Positions 27,435 to 37,561 of a DNA stretch of 64,000 nt are shown piece by piece. Source of the DNA: Chersky-840 sp963811775 (GTDB lineage: Bacteria > Actinomycetota > Acidimicrobiia > Acidimicrobiales > UBA8190); the NCBI GenBank assembly GCA_963811775.1, contig CAWESO010000026.1, positions 1-64,000 on the forward strand, in the 5' to 3' direction. Within the stretch, counting starts at the first letter, position 1, and each line of letters begins with the position of its first letter. The notes below the pieces were generated by a model. That model was not told where the DNA came from, did no database searches, and worked only from the letters and a program-made list of their open reading frames with translations. A program made the translations under genes and the position numbers.

Positions 27435-28654
27435 CCGCGGCCCGTGACCCGGGGTCGCCCCGTATGAACGTCGCCTTCGTCACGCCCCGCTACGGCGTCG
27501 AGGTCATGGGCGGCGCCGAGTCCGCGGCTCGACAGCTCGCCGAGCACCTGGCCCTGTCCGGCTGGCCGGTCGAGGTCTTCACGACCTGCGCCCTCGACCA
27601 CATCACGTGGGACGACGCGCTGCCGGCGGGAGACAGCGTCCTCAACGGCGTCACCGTGCACCGGTTCACGTCACGGTCGGGCCGGGTCCCCGAGTTCTAC
27701 GACCTCGACGGGCGGCTCCGGCTGGCGCCGGCCGAGGCCAGCCTGGACGAGGCGCGCCGGTGGCTCGAGCTCAACGGGCCCGTCACGCCCGACCTCGTCG
27801 ACGCGCTGCGCGCCAGCGACGCCAAGGTGGTCGCCTTCTACCCGTACCTCTACTACCCGACCGTCGTCGGCATGGAGGCGACGAGCGCACCGGCAGTGCT
27901 CCATCCCGCCGCCCACGATGAGCCGGCGTTGTACCTCAAGGTGTTCGACGCCACCTTCGCCCGGGCCGATGCCATCTGCTACCACACCGCGGCCGAGCGC
28001 CGCCTGGTGCAACGTCGCCACCGCGTGGCCCAGATCCCCCAGATCGAACTGGGGCTCGGCGTCTCCCCCGTCGTCGACGGGGGGCGCGCCGGCGGGGACG
28101 TCCTCGGCATCGGCGACCGTCCCTACGTGCTGAGCGTCGGCCGGGTCGACGACCACAAGGGCTCGTCGATGTTGGCGGCGTTCTTCCGGACCTACAAGCG
28201 GCGCCACCCCGGCCCCCTCGTCCTCGCCCTCGTGGGCCCGGTGGCGGCGTCGATCCCGGAGTCCGACGACATCGTCCTCACCGGGGCGGTGAGCGAAGCC
28301 GACAAGTGCGACATCGTGCGCGACGCCACGGTCTCGATCTCGCCCTCGGCCCTGGAGTCGTTCTCGCTCGTGGTGCTCGAAGCGTGGGAGCAATCGGTCC
28401 CGGTCATGGTCAACGCCACGTGCGACCCCACCCGCGAGCACTGCGAACGATCGGGTGGGGGGCTGTGGTTCGGCTCCTACCCGGAGTTCGAGGTGGTCCT
28501 CGAGCGCCTGAGCGCCGACGCGCAGCTGCGCCGGACCCTCGGGGCCCGGGGCCGCGCCTACGTCGACCGCTACTACCAATGGCCGGTGTTGATCGACCGC
28601 TACGCGCGCTTCCTCACCGCCGTGCGCCGGCGCTACGACGACGCCGGCGCCTGA
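27431..28654 (+). CDS. glycosyltransferase family 4 (GT-B), cassette copy A
   Basis: 407 residues. The N-terminal Rossmann domain begins FVTPRYGVEVMGGAES with the Gly-rich acceptor loop. The C-terminal donor domain has YVLSVGRVDDHKGSSML and the EX7E-type motif in SPSALESFSLVVLEAWEQ. Transfers an activated sugar to a growing cytosolic glycan; neither sugar is predictable. It starts with a GTG overlapping the methyltransferase stop, so the pair is co-translated. Its stop is three bases from the stop of the convergent propeller gene. Its closest relative in the window is the gene at 37558. Confidence 0.92.
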   Translation: MTAARDPGSPRMNVAFVTPRYGVEVMGGAESAARQLAEHLALSGWPVEVFTTCALDHITWDDALPAGDSVLNGVTVHRFTSRSGRVPEFYDLDGRLRLAPAEASLDEARRWLELNGPVTPDLVDALRASDAKVVAFYPYLYYPTVVGMEATSAPAVLHPAAHDEPALYLKVFDATFARADAICYHTAAERRLVQRRHRVAQIPQIELGLGVSPVVDGGRAGGDVLGIGDRPYVLSVGRVDDHKGSSMLAAFFRTYKRRHPGPLVLALVGPVAASIPESDDIVLTGAVSEADKCDIVRDATVSISPSALESFSLVVLEAWEQSVPVMVNATCDPTREHCERSGGGLWFGSYPEFEVVLERLSADAQLRRTLGARGRAYVDRYYQWPVLIDRYARFLTAVRRRYDDAGA

Positions 28655-28657
28655 ACC

Positions 28658-30937
28658 TCAGAACCCGGCCACACCCACCACGGGCTGGGCCAGGCGGATG
28701 TTCCCGGTCGAGCCGTAGAACGGCGCGGTGCCGTAGGAGAAGATCCCGCCGTCGGACGCCACGAGCCGGTAGCCGCCGCCGGTCTGGGTCGCCATCATCC
28801 CCACCACCGGCTTCACGAGCGGCAGGTTGCCGGCCGAGCCCAGGAAGGGCGCGTCGAAGGCGAAGACCCCGCCGTCCGAGGCCACCAGCCAGTAGCCGCC
28901 GGTCTGGGGGTCCGCGGCCATGCCCACCACCGGCTGGCGCAGGCGGATGTTGCCGGTCGACCCCTGGTACCGGGCGTCGCCGTAGGAGAACACCCCGCCG
29001 TCCGAGGCCACCAGCCAGTAGCCCTTGCCGTCGGGGGTGACCGCCATGCCCACCACGGGTTTGGTGAGGTGGATGTTCCCCGCCGATCCGTAGAAATTGG
29101 CGTCGCCGTAGGAGAACACCCCGCCGTCGGATGCCACCAGCCAGTAGCCGCCGCCGTCGTGGGTGACGGCCATCCCCACCACGGGCTTGGTGAGCGGAAG
29201 GTTCCCGGCCGAGCCGTGGAAGGCGGCGTCACCGAAGGCGAAGATCCCCCCGTCCGATGCCACCAGCCAGTAGCCGCCGCCGTCGTGGGTGACCGACACG
29301 CCCACCACGGGCTTGGTGAGGAGGAGGTTCCCCGTCGAGCCGCAGAAGGGGAGGTTGCCGTAGTTGAACACCCCGCCGTCAGACGCCGTCATGTCGTAGC
29401 CCGCAGGTGCCGACGACGGCGCGTTGCAGGGGACCTCCACCACCGGCGTGGGCAGGCCGGCGTTGCCCGTCAGCTGCGGGTCGTGGTGGAACATGGGCCA
29501 CGCACCGGCCTCGTTGACGGTGCTGCCCCGGCTGGCGCTGACCTCGTAGTGCTGGATGACGCCCTGTTTGCTCGAGTTGTAGCCGGCCAACGTGAGCCCG
29601 ATGGTCCCGTTGGGGTCGTCGGTCACGAGCGGGGAGTTCTGGAAGGCCAGCCCCGCGCTCTGACCCAGGGTGGCGAGCAACGTGCCCGACTTCCCGTCGA
29701 AGATCTGCGCGCCGGCGGTCGTGGGGACGATCACGTCCTGGTAGCCGCCGCCGGTGAGATCGGTGGTGACGGGCGACCCGATGACCTGGCCGGCCGTGGC
29801 CGTGCGCCAGATGGTGGCCCCGGTCCCTCCGTTGAGGGCCCAGATGGACCCGCCCGAGCCGACGCGGGTCCCCTCCACCACCTGGAGCTGGCCGTTGCCG
29901 AGGATGTCGGCCAGCGCCGGGCTGCTCGTGGTGGTGCCGTCGAGCTTCTCGATCCAGCGCGCCTTGCACTGGGGGTTGAGCTCGATCACGTCATTGGTGG
30001 TGGACGCGCCCGAGTAGGTGGCGCCGGTGCCGAACACGATGCCCGCGCTCCCGCCCAGGATGCCGACGGCCGGTGAGGACTGCACGGTCTGGTCGGTGTT
30101 GTACTGGCACACCAGGCCCCCGGCGGGATTCCCGGTGCCGGCGTTGCCCGTGGCGCTCAGCACGCGTAGGTGCCCACCGTTGCTGTAGGTCGTGCCGTAC
30201 GCGGAGCCGGCCGAGGAGTCGCCGCCTTCGACGATGTCGGTGCGTCCGTTATCGGCCACGTCGCCCAGGGCGGGTGTGGTGAAGTTGCTGTCGGCCTGGA
30301 ACCACGGAAAGCCCGGCAGCATCGCGCCGTTGGCGGCGTTCATGGCCTGGCCGACCTCACCCAGCGAGCCGGCCACGACGTCGGTCCCGCTGCCGAGGTT
30401 GCCGACCGCCATCGACGCCTGCACGGCCTTGGCCGGCGCGGTGTCGGTCGACGGGTTCTGGACGTTCGTGAACCACATGGTCGTGCCCTGGGGCGTGATG
30501 CCCAGGTACCCCCCCGAGGTCGGGGTGGCGGCGTTGCCCTCGCCCACGAACACCGAGTCGAGCCCGTTGCCGCCCGTGTCGGCCACCGACGGGGTGGAGT
30601 CGACGGGGACGCCGCCGGTGCTCACCGGCCAACCGGGCACGGTCGCCCCCGACGCCAGGTTGAAGGCGTACACGTGGCCGGCTCGGTCGCCGACCACCAC
30701 CGAGGCGCCGCCGGCCAGCGTCGCCACGTTCGGCGACGACAACACGATCGGGCCGCCGGCGTCGTCGAGGGTCTGGGTCCAGGTCAAGGTGAGCGTCGCC
30801 CCGCCGCCCGCGGCGGCGTGGGCGGCCGTCGAGCCCGCTGCGAGCACGGCGCCGGCGACCACGGCCGACGCCAAGACGAGCCGTCCGAGGCGACCCCGGT
30901 TTCGGGCGCGTCGAATTCCTTCCCAGGCTGGTTGCAC
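28658..30937 (-). CDS. secreted FG-GAP/PQQ-like beta-propeller protein with C-terminal six-repeat GYWLV domain
   Basis: 759 residues from the GTG at 30937, chosen because GAGGGG precedes it; the frame extends upstream to 30976. A signal peptide is clear (RRARNRGRLGRLVLASAVVA, cleavage near HAAAGGG). Residues about 50-500 form a large propeller-type domain with repeated SSPNVATL, VVVGDRAGHVYAFNLASG, SSPALADILGNGQLQVVEG and FHHDPQLTGN, as in FG-GAP/VCBS or PQQ-like extracellular proteins. The last about 250 residues are six GYWLV-type repeats; the first (GYDMT) and last (GYRLV) are altered. The upstream glycosyltransferase ends 54 bases before it on the same strand. Likely binds glycans or ligands at the cell surface. 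No enzyme motif seen. Confidence 0.87.
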   Translation of the reverse strand: MQPAWEGIRRARNRGRLGRLVLASAVVAGAVLAAGSTAAHAAAGGGATLTLTWTQTLDDAGGPIVLSSPNVATLAGGASVVVGDRAGHVYAFNLASGATVPGWPVSTGGVPVDSTPSVADTGGNGLDSVFVGEGNAATPTSGGYLGITPQGTTMWFTNVQNPSTDTAPAKAVQASMAVGNLGSGTDVVAGSLGEVGQAMNAANGAMLPGFPWFQADSNFTTPALGDVADNGRTDIVEGGDSSAGSAYGTTYSNGGHLRVLSATGNAGTGNPAGGLVCQYNTDQTVQSSPAVGILGGSAGIVFGTGATYSGASTTNDVIELNPQCKARWIEKLDGTTTSSPALADILGNGQLQVVEGTRVGSGGSIWALNGGTGATIWRTATAGQVIGSPVTTDLTGGGYQDVIVPTTAGAQIFDGKSGTLLATLGQSAGLAFQNSPLVTDDPNGTIGLTLAGYNSSKQGVIQHYEVSASRGSTVNEAGAWPMFHHDPQLTGNAGLPTPVVEVPCNAPSSAPAGYDMTASDGGVFNYGNLPFCGSTGNLLLTKPVVGVSVTHDGGGYWLVASDGGIFAFGDAAFHGSAGNLPLTKPVVGMAVTHDGGGYWLVASDGGVFSYGDANFYGSAGNIHLTKPVVGMAVTPDGKGYWLVASDGGVFSYGDARYQGSTGNIRLRQPVVGMAADPQTGGYWLVASDGGVFAFDAPFLGSAGNLPLVKPVVGMMATQTGGGYRLVASDGGIFSYGTAPFYGSTGNIRLAQPVVGVAGF

Positions 30938-30991
30938 AGATCTACCCCTCACTGTCGGACCTCTCACCATCGACACGACCCGTTCGGGGCT

Positions 30992-32427
30992 TTATCGACG
31001 GGCCAGCAACAGGCGTACCCGGCGCCCGGCGCCGGCCAGCACGGCGGGGACCCCACCTTGGCGGTACAGGCGCGCCGCCCGACCGAGGTGCCCGCCGCGA
31101 CCCGCCGCGCCGGGCACCTCGGGCGCGGGCGGCGGCTCCGAGCGACCGGGCCAGGCCGGGTCATCGGGCGCCGGGCGGGGGGCGGCGCAGAACGACACCA
31201 GCGGCTCGAGCGCGACCGACCACCGGAACCGCCGCGCCACCGCCGCAGCCCGAGCGCGGCATCGCTCGCGCTCCCCGGGTCGCTCAGCAGTCCGACCAGC
31301 GCGTCGGCCACGGCGTCGACGTCGTCGCCGGGGACGACGGTCCCGATGCGCTCGGCCGCGATGACCTGCGCGAAGCCGTCGCCGGCGGTGGCGACGATGG
31401 GGAGGCCGGCCCACAGATAGTCGAGCAGGCGCGTCCGGAACGAGTACATGGTCTCGAGATGGTCGAAGTGGAGGCTCACACCGACGTCCGCCTCCAGGAG
31501 ATAGTTCTGGCGGTCCTCGTAGGCCGCCCATCCGTCGTTGAAGAACACGTGCGAACCGGTCAGCCCCAGGTCGTCGGCGAGCGCCCGGGCGGCGACGGCC
31601 ATGCCCGACTCCTCGATGTCGGGCTTGGGATGGCGCATCCCCAAGAAGAAGAGGCGAACCCGGGGACGCAGGACACGGACCTCGTCGACGGCGCGGATGA
31701 GGGTCAGGGGGTCGAACCAGTCGTACAGGCCTCCTCCCCAGATCACGATCTCGTCGTCGGTCCCGATGCCGGGCACCACCCCACGCAGCGCGGGACGGGT
31801 GTGCACGGGCGGGACGTCGGGCAGGCCGAAGGGCACGACGTCGATGAGCCGGCGCAGGGTGGCGTCGTCGCCGTAGGTGCGCGGGTTGATCCTCCCCAGC
31901 GCGGCCAGGAAGCCGATCCACAGGTCGCGTTGCTTGTCGCTGGCGCAGATGAAGAAGTCGCCTCGGGCGAGCTGCTCCTCCAGGGTGCCCACCGTGTTGG
32001 CGACGTTGACGGACCGGTCCGGTTCGGGCTGGCCCCGGGTCAGCACCAGGGCCTCGAAGTGGAGGGGGTCGTAGAGGTCGAAGACCATGACCTTCTCCGA
32101 CGTGCGCAGTTCGGGGACGTTGTGGAGGAGATACCCCTGCACGACGGCGACGTCGCACCAGCGCTCGAGCTCCATGAAGCGCGCCTGATCCGCAGCCTCG
32201 ACCGCGAATTGCGGTGACCACAGGTCGCACAGCGCCGACGTGGTGGCCAGGACGACCTCGCACTTGACGGCCAACGCCTGGGCGATGTGCCAGGCCCGTA
32301 TGGCGGGCCCGGCCATCTTGGGCGTGAGGACGTCGTCGGTCATCACCACCACACGGCGGCGCGCCTGCGGTGGGTGCATAGCCGGCGCACGGGTCCCACC
32401 GGTGCTGCCCGACGCCCCGACTATCAT
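30992..32427 (-). CDS. glycosyltransferase, GT4-like, divergent paralogue 1 (one frameshift)
   Basis: About 478 residues when one missing base near 31245 is restored; the C-terminal end then reads RRFRWSVALEPLVSFC, homologous to the neighbour at 32557. N-terminal VVVMTDDVLTPKMAGPAIRAW resembles the first strand and acceptor loop of GT-B enzymes. Later DFFICASDKQRDLWIGFL, VIWGGGLYDWFDPLTLIRA and LRPRVRLFFLGMRHP match the donor domain, and the sugar-nucleotide site is in FDHLETMYSFRTRLLDYLWAG. The start may instead be the ATG at 32379. Adds a sugar to the glycan made by this cluster; sugar unknown. Confidence 0.88.
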
Positions 32428-32556
32428 CGTCCCGATGGACGCCGGGTCCTCGCGCGCCGACCCGTGCTCGCCATGGGACGAGCCTAGTGAGGAAGCACCA
32501 GGGCGATTCGTCTCTGTGCGGTGCGGAACTGCCGACGTCCGGCGCCGCGGCCTCTG

Positions 32557-33801
32557 ATGCGGACGCGCGTTCTCGTCCTCACCTTCGATCCGCTCACCGA
32601 CACCATGGCGGGACCGGCCATCCGGGCCTGGCAGCTTGCCGATGTGCTCGCCTCGCGGTTCACGGTCACATTAGCGAGCACGGTGGCGGCGTCACGCCAC
32701 CACGACGACATGCGCGTGTGCGCGGTCGAGGCGGGAACCCCGGACCTGGCTGCGCTCGTCGCCCAGTCCGACGCCGTGTTCGCGCCGACGAGCGTGGCGC
32801 GGCGCCATCCGGAGATCCGCTCGAGCTCGGTCCCGCTCGTCACCGACATGTACATCCCGACGCACCTGGAGAACCTCGAGCGCGGCGGACGGGGCCCCGC
32901 GCAGCACGAGCGTGACGTCGCACACCAGGTGTCGGTGATCAACGACGACTTGGCCCGGGGTGACTTCTTCCTCTGTGCCAGTGAGCGGCAACGGGACTTC
33001 TGGCTCGGCTCGCTCTCCCACGCCGGCCGGGTCAATCCCGCCGTCTACGACGAGGACCCCACGCTGCGGAGCCTGATCGACGTCGTGCCATTCGGGCTGC
33101 CTGCCGATCCCCCCGAACCGGCGGGCCCGGTTCTCCGACGCCACTTCCCCGCCATCGCAGCCGACGACCCGGTGGTGGTGTGGGGCGGGGGCGTCTACGA
33201 CTGGTTCGACCCGGTCTCGCTCGTGCGCGCCGTCGAGCTCGTGCGGGCCACCGTTCCCGACCTTCGCCTCGTCTTCCTCGGCATGGGGAACCCCAATCCC
33301 GGCATCGCCGAGATGGACCGGGCCGTGGAGCTGCGGCGCGTCAGCGACGAGCTCGGCCTCACCGGTTCGACCGTCTTCTTCAACGACCGGTGGGTGCCGT
33401 ACCAGGCGTGGGGGAGCTACCTCCTCGACGCCGACATCGCCGTCAGCATCCATCTCGACAACCTGGAGACGCGGTTCTCGTTCCGGACGCGCATCCTCGA
33501 CTACCTGTGGGCGCGACGACCCATGATCCTCACCGCCGGCGACGCGTTGGGCGACCTCGTGGCCGAGCAGGGGCTGGGGATCACGGTGCGAGCCGGAGAC
33601 GTCGACGCCATCGCGCGGTCGCTCACACGCCTGTTGACCGACGGCCTTCCCGCCGCCGATTTCGGGCCCATGCTCGAGCGGTTCCAGTGGCCGGCCGTCG
33701 CCCGCCCCCTCCTCCGCTGGCTGGAGCGCCCGCGCCGCGCCGCCGACGTCCGCGTCCTCGACGTCCCTGCCGCCGACGTCCGTGGCCCCGGAGCCCCATG
33801 A
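32557..33801 (+). CDS. glycosyltransferase, GT4-like, divergent paralogue 2
   Basis: 414 residues, GT-B fold. It shares with the gene at 30992-32427 nearly every landmark: MAGPAIRAWQLADVL, ARGDFFLCASERQRDFWLG, LIDVVPFGLP, VWGGGVYDWFDPVSLVRA, LTGSTVFFNDRW and LETRFSFRTRILDYLWA. The two are transcribed away from each other with 129 bases between their starts, which should hold both promoters. ATG at 32557. It probably makes a related linkage in the same glycan. Confidence 0.92.
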   Translation: MRTRVLVLTFDPLTDTMAGPAIRAWQLADVLASRFTVTLASTVAASRHHDDMRVCAVEAGTPDLAALVAQSDAVFAPTSVARRHPEIRSSSVPLVTDMYIPTHLENLERGGRGPAQHERDVAHQVSVINDDLARGDFFLCASERQRDFWLGSLSHAGRVNPAVYDEDPTLRSLIDVVPFGLPADPPEPAGPVLRRHFPAIAADDPVVVWGGGVYDWFDPVSLVRAVELVRATVPDLRLVFLGMGNPNPGIAEMDRAVELRRVSDELGLTGSTVFFNDRWVPYQAWGSYLLDADIAVSIHLDNLETRFSFRTRILDYLWARRPMILTAGDALGDLVAEQGLGITVRAGDVDAIARSLTRLLTDGLPAADFGPMLERFQWPAVARPLLRWLERPRRAADVRVLDVPAADVRGPGAP

Positions 33802-33862
33802 GCCCCGTCGGCCATCGGCACCGTGCCCACCACGTCGCGTCGCTTGACGCTCGCGTGGAGCA

Positions 33863-34156
33863 GTGGCCATCCTACCGATCGTGAAACGTTTCCTGCGGCG
33901 TGCTCAGGGGTGGGTCGAACGTCGGGCGTTCGCACAACTGCACGCCCGGCTCGATGCCCTCGACGCACGACTGGCGACGTTGACGACGCTCGAACGCCGC
34001 CTGGGCGAGGTGCAGACGACGGTGGAGACGACAGCGGCCCGGGCGGCCGCGTCCATCGAGTACGCCCGCACCGTGGCCGAGTCCGATGCACGGGTGACGA
34101 AACGGATCGAGGCCATCGAGAACCTGCTCGGGGCGAGATCACCGAGCGACGCTTGA
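33863..34156 (+). CDS. small coiled-coil protein of the glycan cluster
   Basis: 97 residues from a GTG at 33863. After a basic amphipathic start (LPIVKRFLRRAQGWVERRA) the rest is an almost continuous heptad-like helix (LHARLDALDARLATLTTLE; later ARTVAESDARVTKRIEAIE), with no domain recognised. Its stop overlaps the TTG start of the next glycosyltransferase (TTGA). The N-terminal coiled coils of the methyltransferases at 26418 and 36575 are of the same kind, so this may be a stand-alone scaffold or membrane-contact helix for the glycosylation enzymes. Function is inference. Confidence 0.6.
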   Translation: MAILPIVKRFLRRAQGWVERRAFAQLHARLDALDARLATLTTLERRLGEVQTTVETTAARAAASIEYARTVAESDARVTKRIEAIENLLGARSPSDA

Positions 34157-36496
34157 CGACCACCATCCGGCTCGCCGTCGACCTGCAGGCGTTGCAGACC
34201 GACGGCATCGCCGACCGGGGGATCGGCCGCTACGTGGGCGCGCTCGGCGCCGCCTTCCACCGTGCCGACCGGCTCGCCGCCGGCCTGCTCGCGCCGGAGC
34301 TGCCACCCCCCCTCGGGCTCCCGTCCGAGCTCGCCGCGAGCGGGCTGGTGCGCTGGGACGACGTCTCCACGCTGCGGGCCCTGTTGGCCGGGGGCGACCC
34401 GGTGGCACACCACGTGCCCGCCCCGTTCGTGCACTGCGGGCCGCTCGACCCGTCGGTCCTCGTGACCGCACCCCACTGGGAGGCCGTCGCCATCCCTCTC
34501 GTCGTCACGCTGCACGACCTCATCCCGTTGCGCGCCCCGCACCGGTACCTGCCCACGCCCGCGCATCTCGACCGCTACCGGGCCCGGGCCGCCTGGGTGG
34601 CCGGGGCCGACCTCGTGTGGGCGGACTCCGAGCACACCCGGGGCGAGGCCATCGAACTGCTCGGGTGCGACCCCGACAAGGTCGTCACCATCGGCTGCGG
34701 CGTGTCTCCGTACTTCACCCCGAGCGACGGCACCGACGGCGAGCATTTCCGGTGGTACCTGGGAGAGCTCGAAGAGCACCCGTTCGTGCTCACCGTGGGC
34801 GGGAGCGACATCCGCAAAGGGACCGAGCGCCTCATCTCGTCGGTGGGACAGCTGGTGCGGTCCGGCTTCGACCTGCGGCTCCTCGTGATCGGCGAGTTGA
34901 CCCCGCAGTGGCGAGCCCGACTCGAGGCCGCGGCATCGAGCGCGCGCATGACGGGGCGCGTCGTCCTCGCCGGCGCGGTCGGCGACGAGCTACTGCGGGC
35001 CTGCTACCGCCGGGCCGTGGTCACCGTGATGCCGTCGCTGGCCGAGGGCTTCGGTCTCCCCGTGCTCGAATCCGCGGCGTGCGGGACTCCGGCGCTCGCG
35101 TCGGCGACGACGGCGCTGGGCGAAGCCGCTGCCACCCCGCTGGCCACCTTCGACCCGGGCGACACCGATGCGGTGACGCGGGCCATCGCCGCGCTCCTCT
35201 CCGACGAGCAGCGCAAGGCCGAGATCCTCGCCGCCCAGCGCGCCCTGGCGGCGGGGGCGACGTGGGACGAGGTGGCGAGCCGGGCCGCGGCGTCGATCGA
35301 CCGGATGGCCGAGCGCGTCGACCCCTCGGCGTGGGCTCCCCTCGCCCCTGCGCCCCGGGTGGCCCTGGTGGGCCCGCTCCCCCCGTCGAGGGCGGGATCT
35401 CGGTGTACAACGACCGCCTCCTGCGCGCCCTCGGCGGCGACGTCGCCGTCGACGCCGTGACGGGGTCGGCCTCGACGCCGTCACTGCCGGGCGGTGTCGG
35501 TCACGTCCCGATCGACGCCTTCGGTGCCGACGCCCGTCCGGCGTCGTACGACGCCGTCATCTACACGCTCGGGAATTCCGACGGGCACCTGGCCACGGTG
35601 GAAGCGGCGCTGCGGTTCCCGGGGTGGCTCTGGCTGCACGAGGTCAGGCTGGCGGCCATCGCCGTCACCGCCCTCGACCGCCTCGACGACGACGACTTCG
35701 CGGCGTCGATGGCCTGGCTCTTGGAGCGCTCCTACCCCGGCCGCGCCCCCGCCACGGCGCCACGCGAGCTGGGCGCTCGGTACGCGACCTCACCGCCGCC
35801 GGCGTCGGCCTGCTCCCTCTGCTGGCCGAACGCTGCCGCGGTCTCCTCGTCAACTCCGAGGTGGCCCGCCGGCTCGCCCTGCTCGACCTCGCCCCGCTGG
35901 CGCATCACCCGCCCGTGCACGTGCTCCCCCCCGCCTGCCCGCCGGTGTCGCCCACGGACCGGTCCGCGGTCGTGCCCGACCCCGTGGCGGTGGCGTTCGG
36001 CATCGTGTCGATGACGAAGCGGCCCGACCTCGTCGTGGACGCAGCCGCCCGGGCCGGGTGCCGCCTGGCGTTCGTGGGCCTATGTCCCCCGCTGCTGGCC
36101 CAGGTCATCGCCGACCGGGCCCGGGTGCGTGGCACCCTCGACCGCGTGGAGGTGACCGGGGCCGTCGACGACACGCAATGGCGCGACTGGATGGCGCGCG
36201 CGACCGTGGCCGTGCAATTGCGCGAGGGGACGAGCGGGGAGTCCTCCGCCGCGGTGCTCGAGGCCCTGGCCTCGGGCGTGCCCGTCGTGACCAACCTGGC
36301 GACCGCGGCCGAGTACCCGCACGGCACCGTGGCACAGGTCGCGACGACAGATCCCGACGAGCTGGCCCGACGCCTGGGGGAGCTCCTGAGCGACGCCGAC
36401 GAACGGCGATCGCTGTCCGAGGGCGGGATGCGCTTCGCCTCCGCCCACCAGTTCCACCACTTGGCCGGCAGGCTAATGTCGCTCGTGACCAGCTGA
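34153..36496 (+). pseudogene. tandem two-domain glycosyltransferase (GT4-GT4), two frameshifts
   Basis: A large gene with two complete GT-B glycosyltransferase modules. Module 1 (about residues 1-400): LAVDLQALQTDGIADRGIGR, LVVTLHDLIPLRAPHRYLP, VLTVGGSDIRKGTERLI and EX7E-like SLAEGFGLPVLESAACG. Module 2 (about 410-781): GGISVYNDRLLRALG, LLVNSEVARRLALLD, FGIVSMTKRPDLVVDAA and GTSGESSAAVLEALASG. The frame shifts at a six-C run (35379-35384) and again near 35775. Both fit one missing base, and restoring them gives 781 residues. Start TTG at 34153 overlaps the coiled-coil stop. Two modules suggest two successive transfers by one protein. Whether truly broken or a sequencing artefact needs reads. 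Confidence 0.82.
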
Positions 36497-36574
36497 AAGA
36501 TCGCCGGTGCCGGCATCGACACGCAGGTCCACCCGACCGATCGTCCCTGCACGCGCCCGGAGCCGCGACACGCC

Positions 36575-37561
36575 ATGGCGACCAACGAGAACGGCACATC
36601 GGCGTCACCCGACGACGCCGACCTCGATCGGCTGATCGGCGAGCTCGAGACCGAGGCCGCCCGCCGGCGGGCCGAGCCCGGCTATCCGCACGATGCCGAT
36701 GCGCAGCTGCATTTCGAGCTGGCCCGAATGGCACCGAACCCCCGACGCGCCGTCCCGGTGCGCGAAGTCATCGCCCAGCTCGAGGAGCTGGCCGCGCCGA
36801 ATACGACCACGGCCCGCGACCCCGGGGCCGGTCCGGCCTCCCGTCGGCGCGATCGTCAGGCCTGGGCCGAGCACCTGGAGCAGCTCGAGGGTCGGGTGCG
36901 CGCCTTGGCGGCAGCCAGCGCTGACGCCCTGGGCGCGGTCGCCGACCGGCTCGAGCACCTCGAGCACCTCGAGCACGGCGAACACCGCGAAGGCAGCGCG
37001 CCGCACGGCCAACCCGAGGTTGGCGCCGACACGGAGCGCGGGACCGGACCCGACGAGAGCGGCGCGTTGGCACAGTGGCAGAGCCGGCTGGCGGAGTCCT
37101 TGGTCACCGGCGGGCGCGTCCTGTACGCACAGTCGCAGGCCGAGTCGGTCGTGGCCGCGTTGCGCGACGCCGGGGTCGACGCCTACGGCGTGGTGGGCAC
37201 GGGACCACCCCAGCCCGGGCCCGACGTCCGGTCCGGGGACCTCCTCACCCACCTCCGGTCCGTGCCCGACGCCGGGCTCGGCGCCGTAGTGCTCACCGGG
37301 GTACCCGAGACGATGGCGCCCCTCGACGTCGGGCCGCTCACGACCGAGCTCGGCCGGGTGGCGCGCTGCGTAGTGATCGTCTCCGAGTCGCCGTGGTGGT
37401 GGCGCCTGCGCCTCGGGCCGGTCGAGGCCGATCTGGCCCGAGGTCGTCCCCTGCACCCTGACACCTGGCTGCACGCCTTCCACGAGCTGTCCATGTCAGG
37501 CACCGCCGAGTACGACGCCGGCGGGCGGAGCTACCGCGTGGTGGTCCGGGCCCGGGAATGA
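36575..37561 (+). CDS. methyltransferase-like protein with degenerate SAM motif, cassette copy B
   Basis: 328 residues. The N-terminal half is helical and charged (LDRLIGELETEAARRRAEP; LEQLEGRVRALAAAS; a LEHLEHLEHGEH run). The C-terminal half follows the same order as the gene at 26418: GRVLYAQSQAESVVAAL, AGVDAYGVVG, VVLTGVPETMAPL and VEADLARGRPLHPDTW. In place of the AACGDG motif I of copy A it reads AQSQAE, so SAM binding is probably lost. It overlaps the next glycosyltransferase by four bases (ATGA), as copy A does. It may be a structural or regulatory partner, not an enzyme. Confidence 0.65.
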   Translation: MATNENGTSASPDDADLDRLIGELETEAARRRAEPGYPHDADAQLHFELARMAPNPRRAVPVREVIAQLEELAAPNTTTARDPGAGPASRRRDRQAWAEHLEQLEGRVRALAAASADALGAVADRLEHLEHLEHGEHREGSAPHGQPEVGADTERGTGPDESGALAQWQSRLAESLVTGGRVLYAQSQAESVVAALRDAGVDAYGVVGTGPPQPGPDVRSGDLLTHLRSVPDAGLGAVVLTGVPETMAPLDVGPLTTELGRVARCVVIVSESPWWWRLRLGPVEADLARGRPLHPDTWLHAFHELSMSGTAEYDAGGRSYRVVVRARE

